Assembly: GCF_022343685.1 (NCBI RefSeq)
Contig: NZ_CP092123.1
Location: 3,100,001 to 3,164,000, forward strand
Source: Marinobacterium sediminicola
GTDB lineage: Bacteria > Pseudomonadota > Gammaproteobacteria > Pseudomonadales > Balneatricaceae
Length of the DNA stretch: 64,000 bases
Reading direction: 5' to 3'
This document shows, piece after piece, positions 25,645 to 33,768 of the stretch. The translations under genes were made by a program, and so were the position numbers. The notes beneath the pieces are model-generated. The model had not been told where the DNA came from. It made no database searches and saw only the letters and a program-made list of their open reading frames with translations. Positions within the stretch are counted from its first letter, which is position 1. Each line of letters starts with the position of its first letter.

Positions 25645-26148
25645 TTATCCCTTGTAGGCGCCACTGGCGTAATGCAGCTCATAGCTATGGCTATAGATCT
25701 CGACGATATTACCGAAGGGGTCTTCCATATAGATCATGCGGTAAGGCTTCTCACCGGGATAGTAGTATCGCGGCGCCGGCATACGCTTTTTACCGCCGGC
25801 AGCAACGATTCTGTCGGCAAGCTCTTCCAGATTCGGGTCCTGTACGCAGAAGTGGAATACACCGGTTTTCCAGTATTCAAAATTGTTCTCGGGATTTTCC
25901 TGATTTTTGAACTCAAACAGCTCGACCCCTATACGATCACCGGTGGACAGGTGGGCAATGCGAAATCGTTCCCAGCCTTCGCCAAACACATCGGTGCACA
26001 TCTCGCCGATAGCAGAATCATCTTCGATGATCTCGGTTGGCTCCATGATCAGATACCAGCCCATTACCTGGGTATAAAACTCGACGGCTTTTTCCAGGTC
26101 CGGCACGGAGATACCGATATGCGAAAAGGAACGTGGATAAGGATTCAT
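25645..26148 (-). CDS. VOC-family (glyoxalase-like) protein
   Basis: This 167-residue protein has the paired beta-alpha-beta-beta-beta modules of the vicinal oxygen chelate fold: FSHIGISVPDLEKAVEFYTQ at the N-terminus and VFHFCVQDPNLEELADRIVA plus MEDPFGNIVEIYSHS at the C-terminus. Metal ligands would be the His of SHIG, the Glu of VELFEF, the His of FHF and the Glu of NIVEI. Substrate unknown; such proteins handle glyoxal adducts, ring cleavage or antibiotics. It is divergent from a LysR regulator with a 106-base intergenic region, so it is that regulator's likely target. Confidence 0.88.
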   Translation of the reverse strand: MNPYPRSFSHIGISVPDLEKAVEFYTQVMGWYLIMEPTEIIEDDSAIGEMCTDVFGEGWERFRIAHLSTGDRIGVELFEFKNQENPENNFEYWKTGVFHFCVQDPNLEELADRIVAAGGKKRMPAPRYYYPGEKPYRMIYMEDPFGNIVEIYSHSYELHYASGAYKG

Positions 26149-26214
26149 GTTTCACTCCTGATTCGGTGTCATTAAACGTGTAACAAGACTAGACAGGAGC
26201 CAATATGATTTGAA

Positions 26215-26241
26215 ATTATCATTTATTTTAATTTTGATAAT
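26215..26241. promoter_or_regulatory. Inverted repeat in the VOC/LysR divergent promoter
   Basis: ATTATCA-N13-TGATAAT lies in an AT-rich stretch 14 bases before the LysR start. A long-spaced dyad between a LysR gene and its divergent partner is the expected position of the regulator's recognition site. Confidence 0.45.
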
Positions 26242-26254
26242 AATTGGTTATTAA

Positions 26255-27160
26255 ATGTTAAACCCTGTCTGGCTCACAACCTTTCGTACGCTGGTCGAAA
26301 TCGGTCACTTCACTCAAACGGCCGAGAAACTGCACATGACCCAACCCGGCGTCAGCCAACATATCCGCAAGCTGGAACAAGCCTGCGGCCATATGTTGCT
26401 GCGTCGAGAAGGCAAGGGATTCGAGCTTACTGAACAGGGACGCTCGGTTTATCAATATGCGATTGAGTTGCAGCAGAAAGAGGCAGAGCTTCTGACTCAA
26501 CTGGGTGCAGACGATCCACATAGCGGGCTGTGCCGGCTTGCCTGTTCAGGTGCTATGGCTATGGAACTCTACCCCGCGCTGCTCGACATGCAGGTACAGC
26601 ATCCCGGGCTCACGATTGAACTTGAAGCTGCTCCCAATCAGCGGATTCTCCAGCATGTCAGTGAAGGGACCATCGACCTTGGCCTGGTCACCAGCCCGCC
26701 CACGCCCGGACTTTATGAGGTTGAACCACTGGGCTTTGAGACTCTTTCGTTGATCCTGCCAGATGTGGACAGTACCCTTCCTGGCATTCCGGACAGGCTG
26801 CACGCACTGGGGCTGATCGACCACCCGGACGCCCTGCACTATCTGGAGCTGTACTGTTCGATGTGCGGCATCCCGCAGCTGGAAAATCTGGATATTCATC
26901 AGTTACCCAAGGTTGGTTACATCAATCAGCTACACCAGATTCTGCTGCCTGTCGCCAAAGGCATCGGTTTTACCGTACTGCCTCAGCCTGCGATTCACAA
27001 TTTCCCGCACAAAGACAGGCTGGTCATCCACACTCCCGCACAGGCAGTGAAGCAACCGCTGTATCTCATCGGTAAGCGTAACCGCAAACTGCCGGTCCGT
27101 TTTGAGGCCATCAGGCAGCTGATTCGAGAGGCAACTTGTTTTTCCAACAAGCCAGAATAA
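26255..27160 (+). CDS. LysR-family transcriptional regulator
   Basis: The 301-residue protein has an N-terminal winged HTH (FRTLVEIGHFTQTAEKLHMT, then QPGVSQHIRKLEQACGHMLL) and a C-terminal periplasmic-binding-type effector domain from about residue 90. It is divergent from the VOC gene, whose promoter it probably controls. Effector unknown. Confidence 0.93.
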   Translation: MLNPVWLTTFRTLVEIGHFTQTAEKLHMTQPGVSQHIRKLEQACGHMLLRREGKGFELTEQGRSVYQYAIELQQKEAELLTQLGADDPHSGLCRLACSGAMAMELYPALLDMQVQHPGLTIELEAAPNQRILQHVSEGTIDLGLVTSPPTPGLYEVEPLGFETLSLILPDVDSTLPGIPDRLHALGLIDHPDALHYLELYCSMCGIPQLENLDIHQLPKVGYINQLHQILLPVAKGIGFTVLPQPAIHNFPHKDRLVIHTPAQAVKQPLYLIGKRNRKLPVRFEAIRQLIREATCFSNKPE

Positions 27161-27396
27161 TCAAGAGCTGGTGAAAACCATAAGTTGAAACCATTTAAAG
27201 CGCTGTACCACTACAACCACAATTCAGGCTGTCGTAGTCTGTTCTTATCCAGGAGTCACCGTAAAGCATTCAGCACGATGAACGACAGAGCCTGACATCA
27301 GCGGCCTCAGGCATGCGCCACTCGTCAGGGTGAACCAGACAGGATGCCTTCATCGTCATATCCATCTTTCATCAAGCGCGTCTGAAGGAGTGATCC

Positions 27397-28242
27397 ATGA
27401 GCATGCAATACACCCCTCCCCGAGTATGGCGTTGGGACAGCGCAAACGGTGGCGAGTTTGCCAATATCAACCGTCCGGTTGCCGGTGCAACTCACGACAA
27501 GGCCCTTCCCAAAGGCCAGCATCCATTACAGTTGTACTCACTGGCCACTCCTAACGGCGTCAAGGTAACGGTTCTGCTGGAAGAACTGCTGCAGTTGGGC
27601 CTTGAGGGTGCTGAATATGACGCCTGGCTGATTCGCATCAGTGAGGGCGACCAGTTTTCAAGCGGCTTCGTTGAGGTCAACCCGAACTCTAAGATTCCCG
27701 CTCTGGTTGATTACAGCGGTGAAAGCCCGATCCGTGTTTTTGAGTCCGGTTCGATCCTGCTCTACCTGGCTGAGAAGTTCGGTGCCTTTCTGCCACAAGA
27801 GCCTCAGGCGCGAACCGAGGTGATGAACTGGCTGTTCTGGCAGATGGGATCGGCCCCCTATCTGGGAGGCGGTTTCGGACATTTTTATGCCTACGCACCT
27901 GAAAAGTTTGAATACCCGATTAACCGTTTTACCATGGAAACGAAGCGCCAACTGGATGTGCTTGATCGCCTGCTCGCCGAACGTCCTTTTATCGCCGGTA
28001 ATGAGTACAGCATTGCAGACATCGCCATCTGGCCCTGGTATGGCGTTCTGGTCAGAGGCGGCCTGTACAATGCAGCGGAATTTCTCTCGGTTTCAGACTA
28101 CCCTCACGTTCAGCGCTGGGCTGACGAAATTTTCGAGCGTCCGGCAGTACAACGTGGACGCAGGGTTAACCGAGTCTGGGGTGAGGAGTCGCTTCAGCTG
28201 GCTGAACGTCATAGCGCCAATGACTTCGAGCCAAAATCTTGA
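27397..28242 (+). CDS. yghU: Glutathione S-transferase of the YghU type
   Basis: The 281-residue protein has an N-terminal extension then the thioredoxin-like domain (LQLYSLATPNGVKVTVLLEE, NPNSKIPALVDYSG, FESGSILLYLAEKFG) and an all-helical C-terminal domain (YSIADIAIWPWYG). The SLATPNGVK stretch matches Nu-class GSTs such as YghU, which reduce disulfides and hydroperoxides using two glutathiones. AAGGAG precedes the ATG. A LysR gene follows 62 bases downstream in the same direction. Confidence 0.93.
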   Translation: MSMQYTPPRVWRWDSANGGEFANINRPVAGATHDKALPKGQHPLQLYSLATPNGVKVTVLLEELLQLGLEGAEYDAWLIRISEGDQFSSGFVEVNPNSKIPALVDYSGESPIRVFESGSILLYLAEKFGAFLPQEPQARTEVMNWLFWQMGSAPYLGGGFGHFYAYAPEKFEYPINRFTMETKRQLDVLDRLLAERPFIAGNEYSIADIAIWPWYGVLVRGGLYNAAEFLSVSDYPHVQRWADEIFERPAVQRGRRVNRVWGEESLQLAERHSANDFEPKS

Positions 28243-28304
28243 CCTGTCGACACAGCCCTCATGCAGGGCTGTGACACGGTTGAAAATGCCCCGGATAGCC
28301 AACC

Positions 28305-29231
28305 ATGATCCCTAATCAGCTTAACGTTTTCATCGCGGTCGTGAAGAACGGTAACTTTTCAGCGGCTGCCCGCCAGCTTGGTGTTTCATCGGCCGCCATC
28401 AGCAAGGCAGTCGCACAGCTGGAGAAAAACCTGGAGCTGCGCCTGTTTCACAGAACCACGCATTCGCTCACTCTGACCGAGGACGGCCATGAGTTGTATA
28501 AAAGAACGGGGCATCTGGTTGAGCAACTGGAGGATCAGATTCGACTCAGCACCGACAAACACAAGGCGCCCCATGGACGCTTGAAAGTTAACCTGCCGGA
28601 CAGTTTTGGACGCATGGTCGTGCTTCCATTGATTCCCTCTTTTCTGGATAAATACCCCGATATTGAGCTTGATCTTACATTCGATGATCGTATCGGTGAT
28701 CTGGTCAAGGAGGGAGCGGATGTCGGCATTGGTGTCATGTTAAGTCAGGACAGCCGCCTGATTGCACGTGACTTCTACCCGCTTCAACCGGTACTGGTTG
28801 CCAGCTGTGAATATGTGGAAAAACATGGCGAACCGGAAACGCCCGAACAGCTCTCAGGGCACAACTGTATCGCCTACCGCTCCTCTACCACAGGCAGAAA
28901 GAAAACCTGGAACTTCCGGGTCAACGGTGAACTGATTCAGATTGAACCTCGGGGAAACCTGATCGTTAACAACATGTCAGCGGCAATGAAAGCCGTGGAA
29001 ATGGGGATGGGCATTGCTGCCGTCGGCATTGGATACGCCGAGACCTGTATCGAACAGGGCTGCTTCCGCCGCATACTGAAAGAATATGAAGCCGACCCCA
29101 TTCAGGTCATGATTTACTACTCGTCAAGACACTACCTGCCAGCCAAAACCCGACTCTTCATCGACCATTTGCTGGAACATGTCCACGACGAACACCGAAT
29201 CGATCTGGATCAGATGATTCATGAGCTTTAG
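28305..29231 (+). CDS. LysR-family transcriptional regulator downstream of yghU
   Basis: This 308-residue protein has a typical LysR HTH (FIAVVKNGNFSAAARQLGVS, then AAISKAVAQLEKNLELRLFH) and an effector-binding domain beginning about residue 90 (APHGRLKVNLPDSFGRMVVL). The W-N-F-R-V-N-G-E segment is common in the subgroup that governs quinone and electrophile responses. It may be co-transcribed with yghU. Confidence 0.92.
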   Translation: MIPNQLNVFIAVVKNGNFSAAARQLGVSSAAISKAVAQLEKNLELRLFHRTTHSLTLTEDGHELYKRTGHLVEQLEDQIRLSTDKHKAPHGRLKVNLPDSFGRMVVLPLIPSFLDKYPDIELDLTFDDRIGDLVKEGADVGIGVMLSQDSRLIARDFYPLQPVLVASCEYVEKHGEPETPEQLSGHNCIAYRSSTTGRKKTWNFRVNGELIQIEPRGNLIVNNMSAAMKAVEMGMGIAAVGIGYAETCIEQGCFRRILKEYEADPIQVMIYYSSRHYLPAKTRLFIDHLLEHVHDEHRIDLDQMIHEL

Positions 29232-29257
29232 CCTGGCATTTCAGACCGCTCAACTCA

Positions 29258-29287
29258 GGGCGGGCTCACACGTAAGTGAGTCCGCCC
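29258..29287. terminator. GC-rich hairpin between the LysR and thioesterase genes
   Basis: GGGCGGGCTCAC and GTGAGTCCGCCC pair across the loop ACGTAA as a near-perfect 12-bp stem between two convergent genes. Neither side has a T tract, so it may work poorly as an intrinsic terminator or act with Rho. Confidence 0.35.
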
Positions 29288-29340
29288 ATGACCATTAGAG
29301 ATGGCATGGATCGATCGCCAGGCGGACTGCCTGTCGTGGC

Positions 29341-29781
29341 TTATTGATCAAACTGATAGCGTGACAACAGGGCTCTGGCCTGCTCGCTCAGGCTCGAGGA
29401 GCGGGCCGTAGTATCATCTACCTGAACAATCACTGTTTCCGCGGTGGCAACACAGCGCCCATTTTGAAACACTCCTTGATACAACCGAATCGAGCTGTTG
29501 CCGATACTAAGGACCCCTGTGCCGATATCCACTTTTCCGGGCCAGTGTATTTCGGCCAACAGCTGGAGATTCAAATTGGCAATCACGAAAGACGTGCCTT
29601 CTGACAGCATCGGCTCTTCAGGTGAAAGCAGCATCTCAACCCGTCCGGTTTCCAGAAACGTTGAAAACACCGCATTGTTTACGTGCCCCTGGCGGTCGGT
29701 ATCCGAATAACGGATCTTGTCAAACGCCTTGGCCGGAAAATCGTCCAGTACGGGATTAGCCTTGTTCTTCATTGTTTCCAT
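29341..29781 (-). CDS. Acyl-CoA thioesterase, 4HBT hot-dog family
   Basis: The 146-residue protein shows the 4-hydroxybenzoyl-CoA thioesterase signature: IRYSDTDRQGHVNNAVFSTF with the catalytic Asp and the HVNN loop, followed by ETGRVEML. These enzymes hydrolyse acyl-CoA esters. It starts 7 bases after the end of the TetR gene on the same strand, so the two form one unit. An ATG three codons in is an alternative start. Confidence 0.9.
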   Translation of the reverse strand: METMKNKANPVLDDFPAKAFDKIRYSDTDRQGHVNNAVFSTFLETGRVEMLLSPEEPMLSEGTSFVIANLNLQLLAEIHWPGKVDIGTGVLSIGNSSIRLYQGVFQNGRCVATAETVIVQVDDTTARSSSLSEQARALLSRYQFDQ

Positions 29782-29788
29782 ACACTCC

Positions 29789-30367
29789 TCACTGCGTCAT
29801 TCGACCGGCATGCCGTTTACCGGCTTCCAGTATTGCTTCTGATAGCTGTTCCGAATCCACCGCTCTTGACAGGGCTAGTGAGCCCAACATCATCGCCATG
29901 AAAGCCAAAGCATCACTGAATTCCTGCTCATCCAGATCCGCAATTTCCTTTTGCATGATGGCTGACAGCGACTTGTAAAGCTCCGCCTCGTATGTCTGCT
30001 TGAAAGCATCATCCCCACGTGCAGCCTCCGAGCACAGCGCAGCAAGTGCACAACTACGATCCAGACGGTCACGATGCTCCCTGGTCAGGTAACGTTGAGC
30101 CAGACGTTCGAAGCGATCGGTCTGGGGCTCCGATGAAGGCCCTCGCGTCCAGCCCTCGCGGTTGCCGGACAAGGCCTCCACAAATGCAGCTCGCGCCAGC
30201 TCATCCTTGTTTTTGAAGTGAGAATAGAAGGCTCCATGAGTGAGTCCGGCATCATCCATCACGGCCGCAATACCGGCGCCATCAAGCCCTTCCTCACGCA
30301 GTCGTCGTGCTGCTGCATCCAGAATTTTCCTGCGCGATTCCTGTTTTTTTTGCTCGCGAACACTCAC
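29789..30367 (-). CDS. TetR-family regulator
   Basis: This 192-residue protein has the N-terminal TetR HTH (RRKILDAAARRLREEGLDG ... HGAFYSHFKNKDELARAAF, residues about 12-58) and a helical ligand domain. It is transcribed with the thioesterase gene. Two 16-bp palindromes lie just upstream of its ATG, so it very likely represses its own operon. The TetR_C-type tail with LDRSCALAALCSEAAR resembles regulators of electrophile or fatty-acid responses. Confidence 0.93.
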   Translation of the reverse strand: MSVREQKKQESRRKILDAAARRLREEGLDGAGIAAVMDDAGLTHGAFYSHFKNKDELARAAFVEALSGNREGWTRGPSSEPQTDRFERLAQRYLTREHRDRLDRSCALAALCSEAARGDDAFKQTYEAELYKSLSAIMQKEIADLDEQEFSDALAFMAMMLGSLALSRAVDSEQLSEAILEAGKRHAGRMTQ

Positions 30368-30378
30368 AAGGCACCTCG

Positions 30379-30425
30379 CATGATAATCATCATGCGAGTG
30401 ACCTTATGGCATGATGATCATCATG
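30379..30425. promoter_or_regulatory. Paired 16-bp palindromic operators of the TetR regulator
   Basis: CATGATAATCATCATG (30,379-30,394) is an almost perfect and CATGATGATCATCATG (30,410-30,425) a perfect palindrome. Their centres are 31 bases apart, about three helical turns, so both face the same side of DNA. The nearer one starts 12 bases before the TetR ATG. Confidence 0.75.
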
Positions 30426-30534
30426 TCAATTTGGCCGGACTCCCAGAGACGCATGCTCCGTTCAGGAATGAGCACCTTGATCCATGGGTAAGGACATTCG
30501 TGGTTCAGGAGGATCTGATGGGGTATGGCAGCGA

Positions 30535-30557
30535 AAAAAATGGAGGCCGAAGCCTCC
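30535..30557 (-). terminator. Terminator after the porin gene
   Basis: On the minus strand GGAGGC-TTCG-GCCTCC, a 6-bp stem closed by a UUCG-type tetraloop, is followed by A and seven T. It lies about 100 bases past the porin stop. Confidence 0.8.
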
Positions 30558-30658
30558 CAAAAGCCGCTTACAAGTAACGGGATTCACATACCAGCAGATG
30601 ATGTCCGGCGCTGAGTCAGGAGCTTGTTGATGAATAATCAGCGCCGGTTTTGGAGGGG

Positions 30659-31885
30659 TTACAGCAGGTTGGTGCGATATTCGGCGATGAAACGAATATC
30701 GTTGATACGCGGCACGACCGCCGCGTCACCATCGGCATGCGCCACACGCAGTCGCAGACTCAGTCCTTTGGCGGCACCGTCCTGCAGCGTGTACTTGGCG
30801 TCAAAGTTGGTTTCACGGCGCTGACCATCATCGCCACCGGCATAGTCGATATCCCAAGACTCGGTATGACGGGCCATCAGGTGCAGACCCGGAACGGAGG
30901 GCACATCGTAGTCGACACGGAACTGCAGCGACTGTTCATCCTTGGCATTGAAGTCCAGCAGCTGCACAGCACCCCAGGTAAAGAACTGGGTATTATCGGC
31001 TGCGACGACATCCGAATCATTCCACTTCTGGTCGTATGCATCGCTGCCACCGATGGTCTGGTAGGCCAGCGTGTATGCCCAGTTGCCTTTGGACAGACGA
31101 CCGGTCAGCCCGGTCAGGTTGCTGTCATAGTTTTCATCTACAAACAGGTCGCCATCCGCCTCACCACGCATATGGGTCAGATCCAACAAAACATCATGAT
31201 CAGCCAGCTTGGTGGTGTAGCTTGCATTCAGATAAAGCTGCTTCTGGTAGTCGTCCGCCACGGCATACTGCAGATGAGTACTCAGGCCATTACCGAAGTC
31301 ATAGGTCCCACCCAGTGACTTGATGTCGTAGGTTTCACCATTGGCGGCACGGTATTTATTGAACTTTTCGCTGTTGTTCATCGACGCCTTATCGGAGTAG
31401 ATCGCATACAGCTTGCCGCTGCCCAGTTTGGCTTCACCGTAGAAGCCCTGGGTGCTCGGTGCAGAGATGCGCGACGTCAGGTCGTTCAGCAGCGGCGTCA
31501 TCAGAATCATGCGACCCAGTTTCAGGTCGACATTCTCGACCGGACGCAGCTTCAGGTAAGCCTGTTCCAGCGTGGTGTAGCCATCACCTTCCGGCGTCAG
31601 CACGTCAGAGGAGTTTACGGTCTTGTCGCCTTCCAGCTTGGCCACATGAACGGCGGAGACATCGACGCCGACCATGTCATTCCAGTACGGAGACAGGAGC
31701 TCAAAGCGGAACGCCTGACCCGCCGCGATCGTATCCGGGATACCCTGATCGAAGTCGCGATTCATGTAGAAGGTACGGAAGTCCAGATTGACCTTCATGC
31801 CGTCATCACTGTCAGCCGCCATTACAGGCGCTGATGTAATCATGCCCAGCGCAGCGAGAGCCAGTGGAAGTTTATTTGCTTTCAT
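30659..31885 (-). CDS. OprD-family outer membrane porin
   Basis: This 408-residue protein has a signal peptide (cleavage after VMAA, about residue 23). The mature part shows the OprD traits: VNLDFRTFYMNRDF near the start, LKLGRMILMTPLLNDLTSRI with the constriction-zone segment, and alternating beta-strand pattern to a C-terminal aromatic/hydrophobic end (IAEYRTNLL). OprD-type channels take up small carboxylates or amino acids. The ATG at 31885 is chosen because the signal peptide begins there and AGGTAAG precedes it. It has its own terminator. Confidence 0.88.
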   Translation of the reverse strand: MKANKLPLALAALGMITSAPVMAADSDDGMKVNLDFRTFYMNRDFDQGIPDTIAAGQAFRFELLSPYWNDMVGVDVSAVHVAKLEGDKTVNSSDVLTPEGDGYTTLEQAYLKLRPVENVDLKLGRMILMTPLLNDLTSRISAPSTQGFYGEAKLGSGKLYAIYSDKASMNNSEKFNKYRAANGETYDIKSLGGTYDFGNGLSTHLQYAVADDYQKQLYLNASYTTKLADHDVLLDLTHMRGEADGDLFVDENYDSNLTGLTGRLSKGNWAYTLAYQTIGGSDAYDQKWNDSDVVAADNTQFFTWGAVQLLDFNAKDEQSLQFRVDYDVPSVPGLHLMARHTESWDIDYAGGDDGQRRETNFDAKYTLQDGAAKGLSLRLRVAHADGDAAVVPRINDIRFIAEYRTNLL

Positions 31886-32640
31886 GAACTTACCTATTTT
31901 TCTTTTTGGATGTTGGGAGAGGTTTACTCGCATTCCTCTTTCGACAGGGGCCTTGGTAGCCGAAAGACTTGTCCAGAGAGTCAGCCGTAGATAACTCTGT
32001 TCAGCGCTCCACTGCATGTGTGTACCCACAGCCAGATCTGGATATAAGACTCCAGGCGAAAGACTGCTGGCAGTTTGCAGGTTGAACGTGAGATGCCCGA
32101 GCACAATGACATCGGGACTGGAACCGGGAAGACATAAGTCCGTATTGAATCTGTAACCATTGATACAGACGGACTGATAGGGATCGTTTGCGGGTCATAC
32201 CGCACCTCAGTACTGCAATTATTCTTGTTATGCCTGCTACAGAGCGCGGCCTGTCACAGGATCAGGGTTGAGAGGCAGTCTACCGCTTACATTAAGAAAG
32301 GTGCTTCGAATATTGATATTCAAGAAGCCATACAGCACAAGAAAACAGACAAAAAACCAAACAAAAAGAAAGAATATTTACAAATACCGCTAAGTTATTG
32401 AAAATAAATACTCTTCGTATGACCTGATAGCCGGATGCATCATCAAGAAAGACGCGATAATGTTGCTGCCTGCGAATAAGCAGCGCTGTTAAACACGCCA
32501 AAAATGTCTCACTAAAGAGACAAACAAGGCATTTATTTGATCTGGCACAGCTTATTTCTTTGGCAAACTTTGCCAATTGCTGCTAAGGTTCATTTCAGGT
32601 TTTGTGCTGATGCGTTCAGCTAAAACCGCTTTCCAGCGAA
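31886..32640. other. Long noncoding stretch between the porin and the riboswitch
   Basis: No credible gene is visible in these 755 bases. The porin promoter must lie in the left half. The right part (about 32,330-32,560) is AT-rich. A perfect 17-base dyad, TTGGCAAA-C-TTTGCCAA, sits at 32,560-32,576, about 65 bases before the riboswitch, and may be a regulator site for the following operon. Confidence 0.4.
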
Positions 32641-32732
32641 GAGTCTCTCTCGAAAAGGCAACGGTCGTAAGACCGGCGCAAAGCTCAGGGCCAACGGAAA
32701 CGGCTGCCGGGTTACCGAAGGAGAGATTCACC
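32641..32732 (+). ncRNA. GEMM-I (cyclic di-GMP) riboswitch
   Basis: The segment holds the conserved GEMM-I blocks in order: AAGGCAA, a GGTC-GTAA-GACC stem with a GNRA tetraloop, GCGCAAAGC, a second stem, then GCCGGGTTACCGAAGG. Outer strands CTCTCTC and GGAGAGA close the structure as P1. GEMM-I RNAs bind c-di-GMP. A strong terminator follows about 25 bases later, suggesting transcriptional control of the downstream operon. Sequence alone does not exclude a c-AMP-GMP specificity. Confidence 0.88.
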
Positions 32733-32753
32733 CCAACAGTTTCGCAGGATAGG

Positions 32754-32803
32754 CACCCCTGCAGAGCGCTGTATAGATACAGCTTTCTGCAGGGGTGTTT
32801 TTG
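32754..32803 (+). terminator. Expression-platform terminator of the riboswitch
   Basis: CACCCCTGCAGA and TCTGCAGGGGTG form a 12-bp stem with an inner CTGTAT-AG-ATACAG hairpin, followed by TTTTTG. The upstream CACCCC at 32,729-32,734, directly after the aptamer, could pair with the same 3' strand and so offer an alternative fold. Confidence 0.85.
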
Positions 32804-32979
32804 TTTATGCGCCACCAAACTCCACGTCCCGAAAATACCCCGATGACTGCCGTCCAGCATAGTCGATGATTTCAGCCTGACTTAATCGTCTGTTCAGTCA
32901 AACAAATGCACTATCCGCGCCAACATCAGCCCCTCCAACAGCCCCAGTCAGTCGGGTTCTGCTCCCTGGAGATTGTTCA

Positions 32980-33768
32980 ATGCCGAGTCTTCTCAAACAA
33001 TTTCGTCTAATCGCACTACTGATCATGGCCAGCCTGACGGCAGCCTGCAGCCATGACCGCTACCTGTTTCTGGAGCGTGCAGAACTCGACCAACTGAGCC
33101 TGCAGCTGCACCAGCAGCAGAGCCGTCTGGACACCCTTGCGGCTTTAAGCCAGCAGCAGTTCGATACGCTGAATCGCAACCAGCATTTTCAGCGCCAGGA
33201 GCTGCGAGACGCGCTCAATGAACAGAACGAAAAGCTTTCAAGGCTTCGCCCCGCACGCAACCGCACTCAGTTGCCCCCGTCCAGCCAGCCTGGTTCAGGG
33301 CACTATGAAGGCAAACTGGTGGTGGGCGAAGTGGAAAAAATCTATCTGGCTTTGCCGGGACTGATGCTGGATGCTCGCATCGACAGCGGAGCCACCACTT
33401 CATCGCTTCATGCCAGCAACATCCTGCGCTTCGAACGCGATGGACGGAACTGGGTGCGGTTTGACATCCAGAACCCGCAATCGGGCGAGCGCATCACACT
33501 GGAACGAGAACTCTCACGTAATGCCAACATCATCCAGTCCAATACCGAGGATGCCGAACGGCGCCCGGTGGTTGAGTTGCCATTCGTCATCGGCAATCAC
33601 CGTCAGAGTGCAGAATTCACACTCAGTGACCGCAGCCATCTGACGTATCCGATGCTGATTGGCCGCAATGTGCTGCGTGATGTCATGCTGATCGATGTCG
33701 GTCGCGAATATGTCACCACTCTGCCGGATACATTGCTGCAAGCCGATGATGCAGGAGATACCCCTTGA
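32980..33768 (+). CDS. Envelope retropepsin-like aspartyl protease (ATP-dependent zinc protease family, RimB-like)
   Basis: This 262-residue protein has an N-terminal lipoprotein-type signal ending at Cys23 and a coiled-coil stretch (residues about 30-85, Gln/Leu rich). The C-terminal domain begins VVGEVEKIYLALPGLMLDAR and contains ARIDSGATTSSLHA, the DSGA motif of the retropepsin-like family annotated as ATP-dependent zinc protease. It is the first gene after the c-di-GMP riboswitch and overlaps the next gene. Likely acts at the cell envelope, possibly trimming peptides made or modified by the ligase of this operon. Confidence 0.85.
   Translation: MPSLLKQFRLIALLIMASLTAACSHDRYLFLERAELDQLSLQLHQQQSRLDTLAALSQQQFDTLNRNQHFQRQELRDALNEQNEKLSRLRPARNRTQLPPSSQPGSGHYEGKLVVGEVEKIYLALPGLMLDARIDSGATTSSLHASNILRFERDGRNWVRFDIQNPQSGERITLERELSRNANIIQSNTEDAERRPVVELPFVIGNHRQSAEFTLSDRSHLTYPMLIGRNVLRDVMLIDVGREYVTTLPDTLLQADDAGDTP

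Noticed and set aside
32541..32562. TGGCAC motif resembling a sigma-54 -24 box upstream of the riboswitch
   Set aside because: The -12 element at the required spacing is poor, so a sigma-54 promoter is not supported.
32292..32576. 94-codon minus-strand frame with hydrophobic stretch upstream of the riboswitch
   Set aside because: AT-rich intergenic sequence, no ribosome-binding site, unusual Cys/Phe content and no family resemblance.
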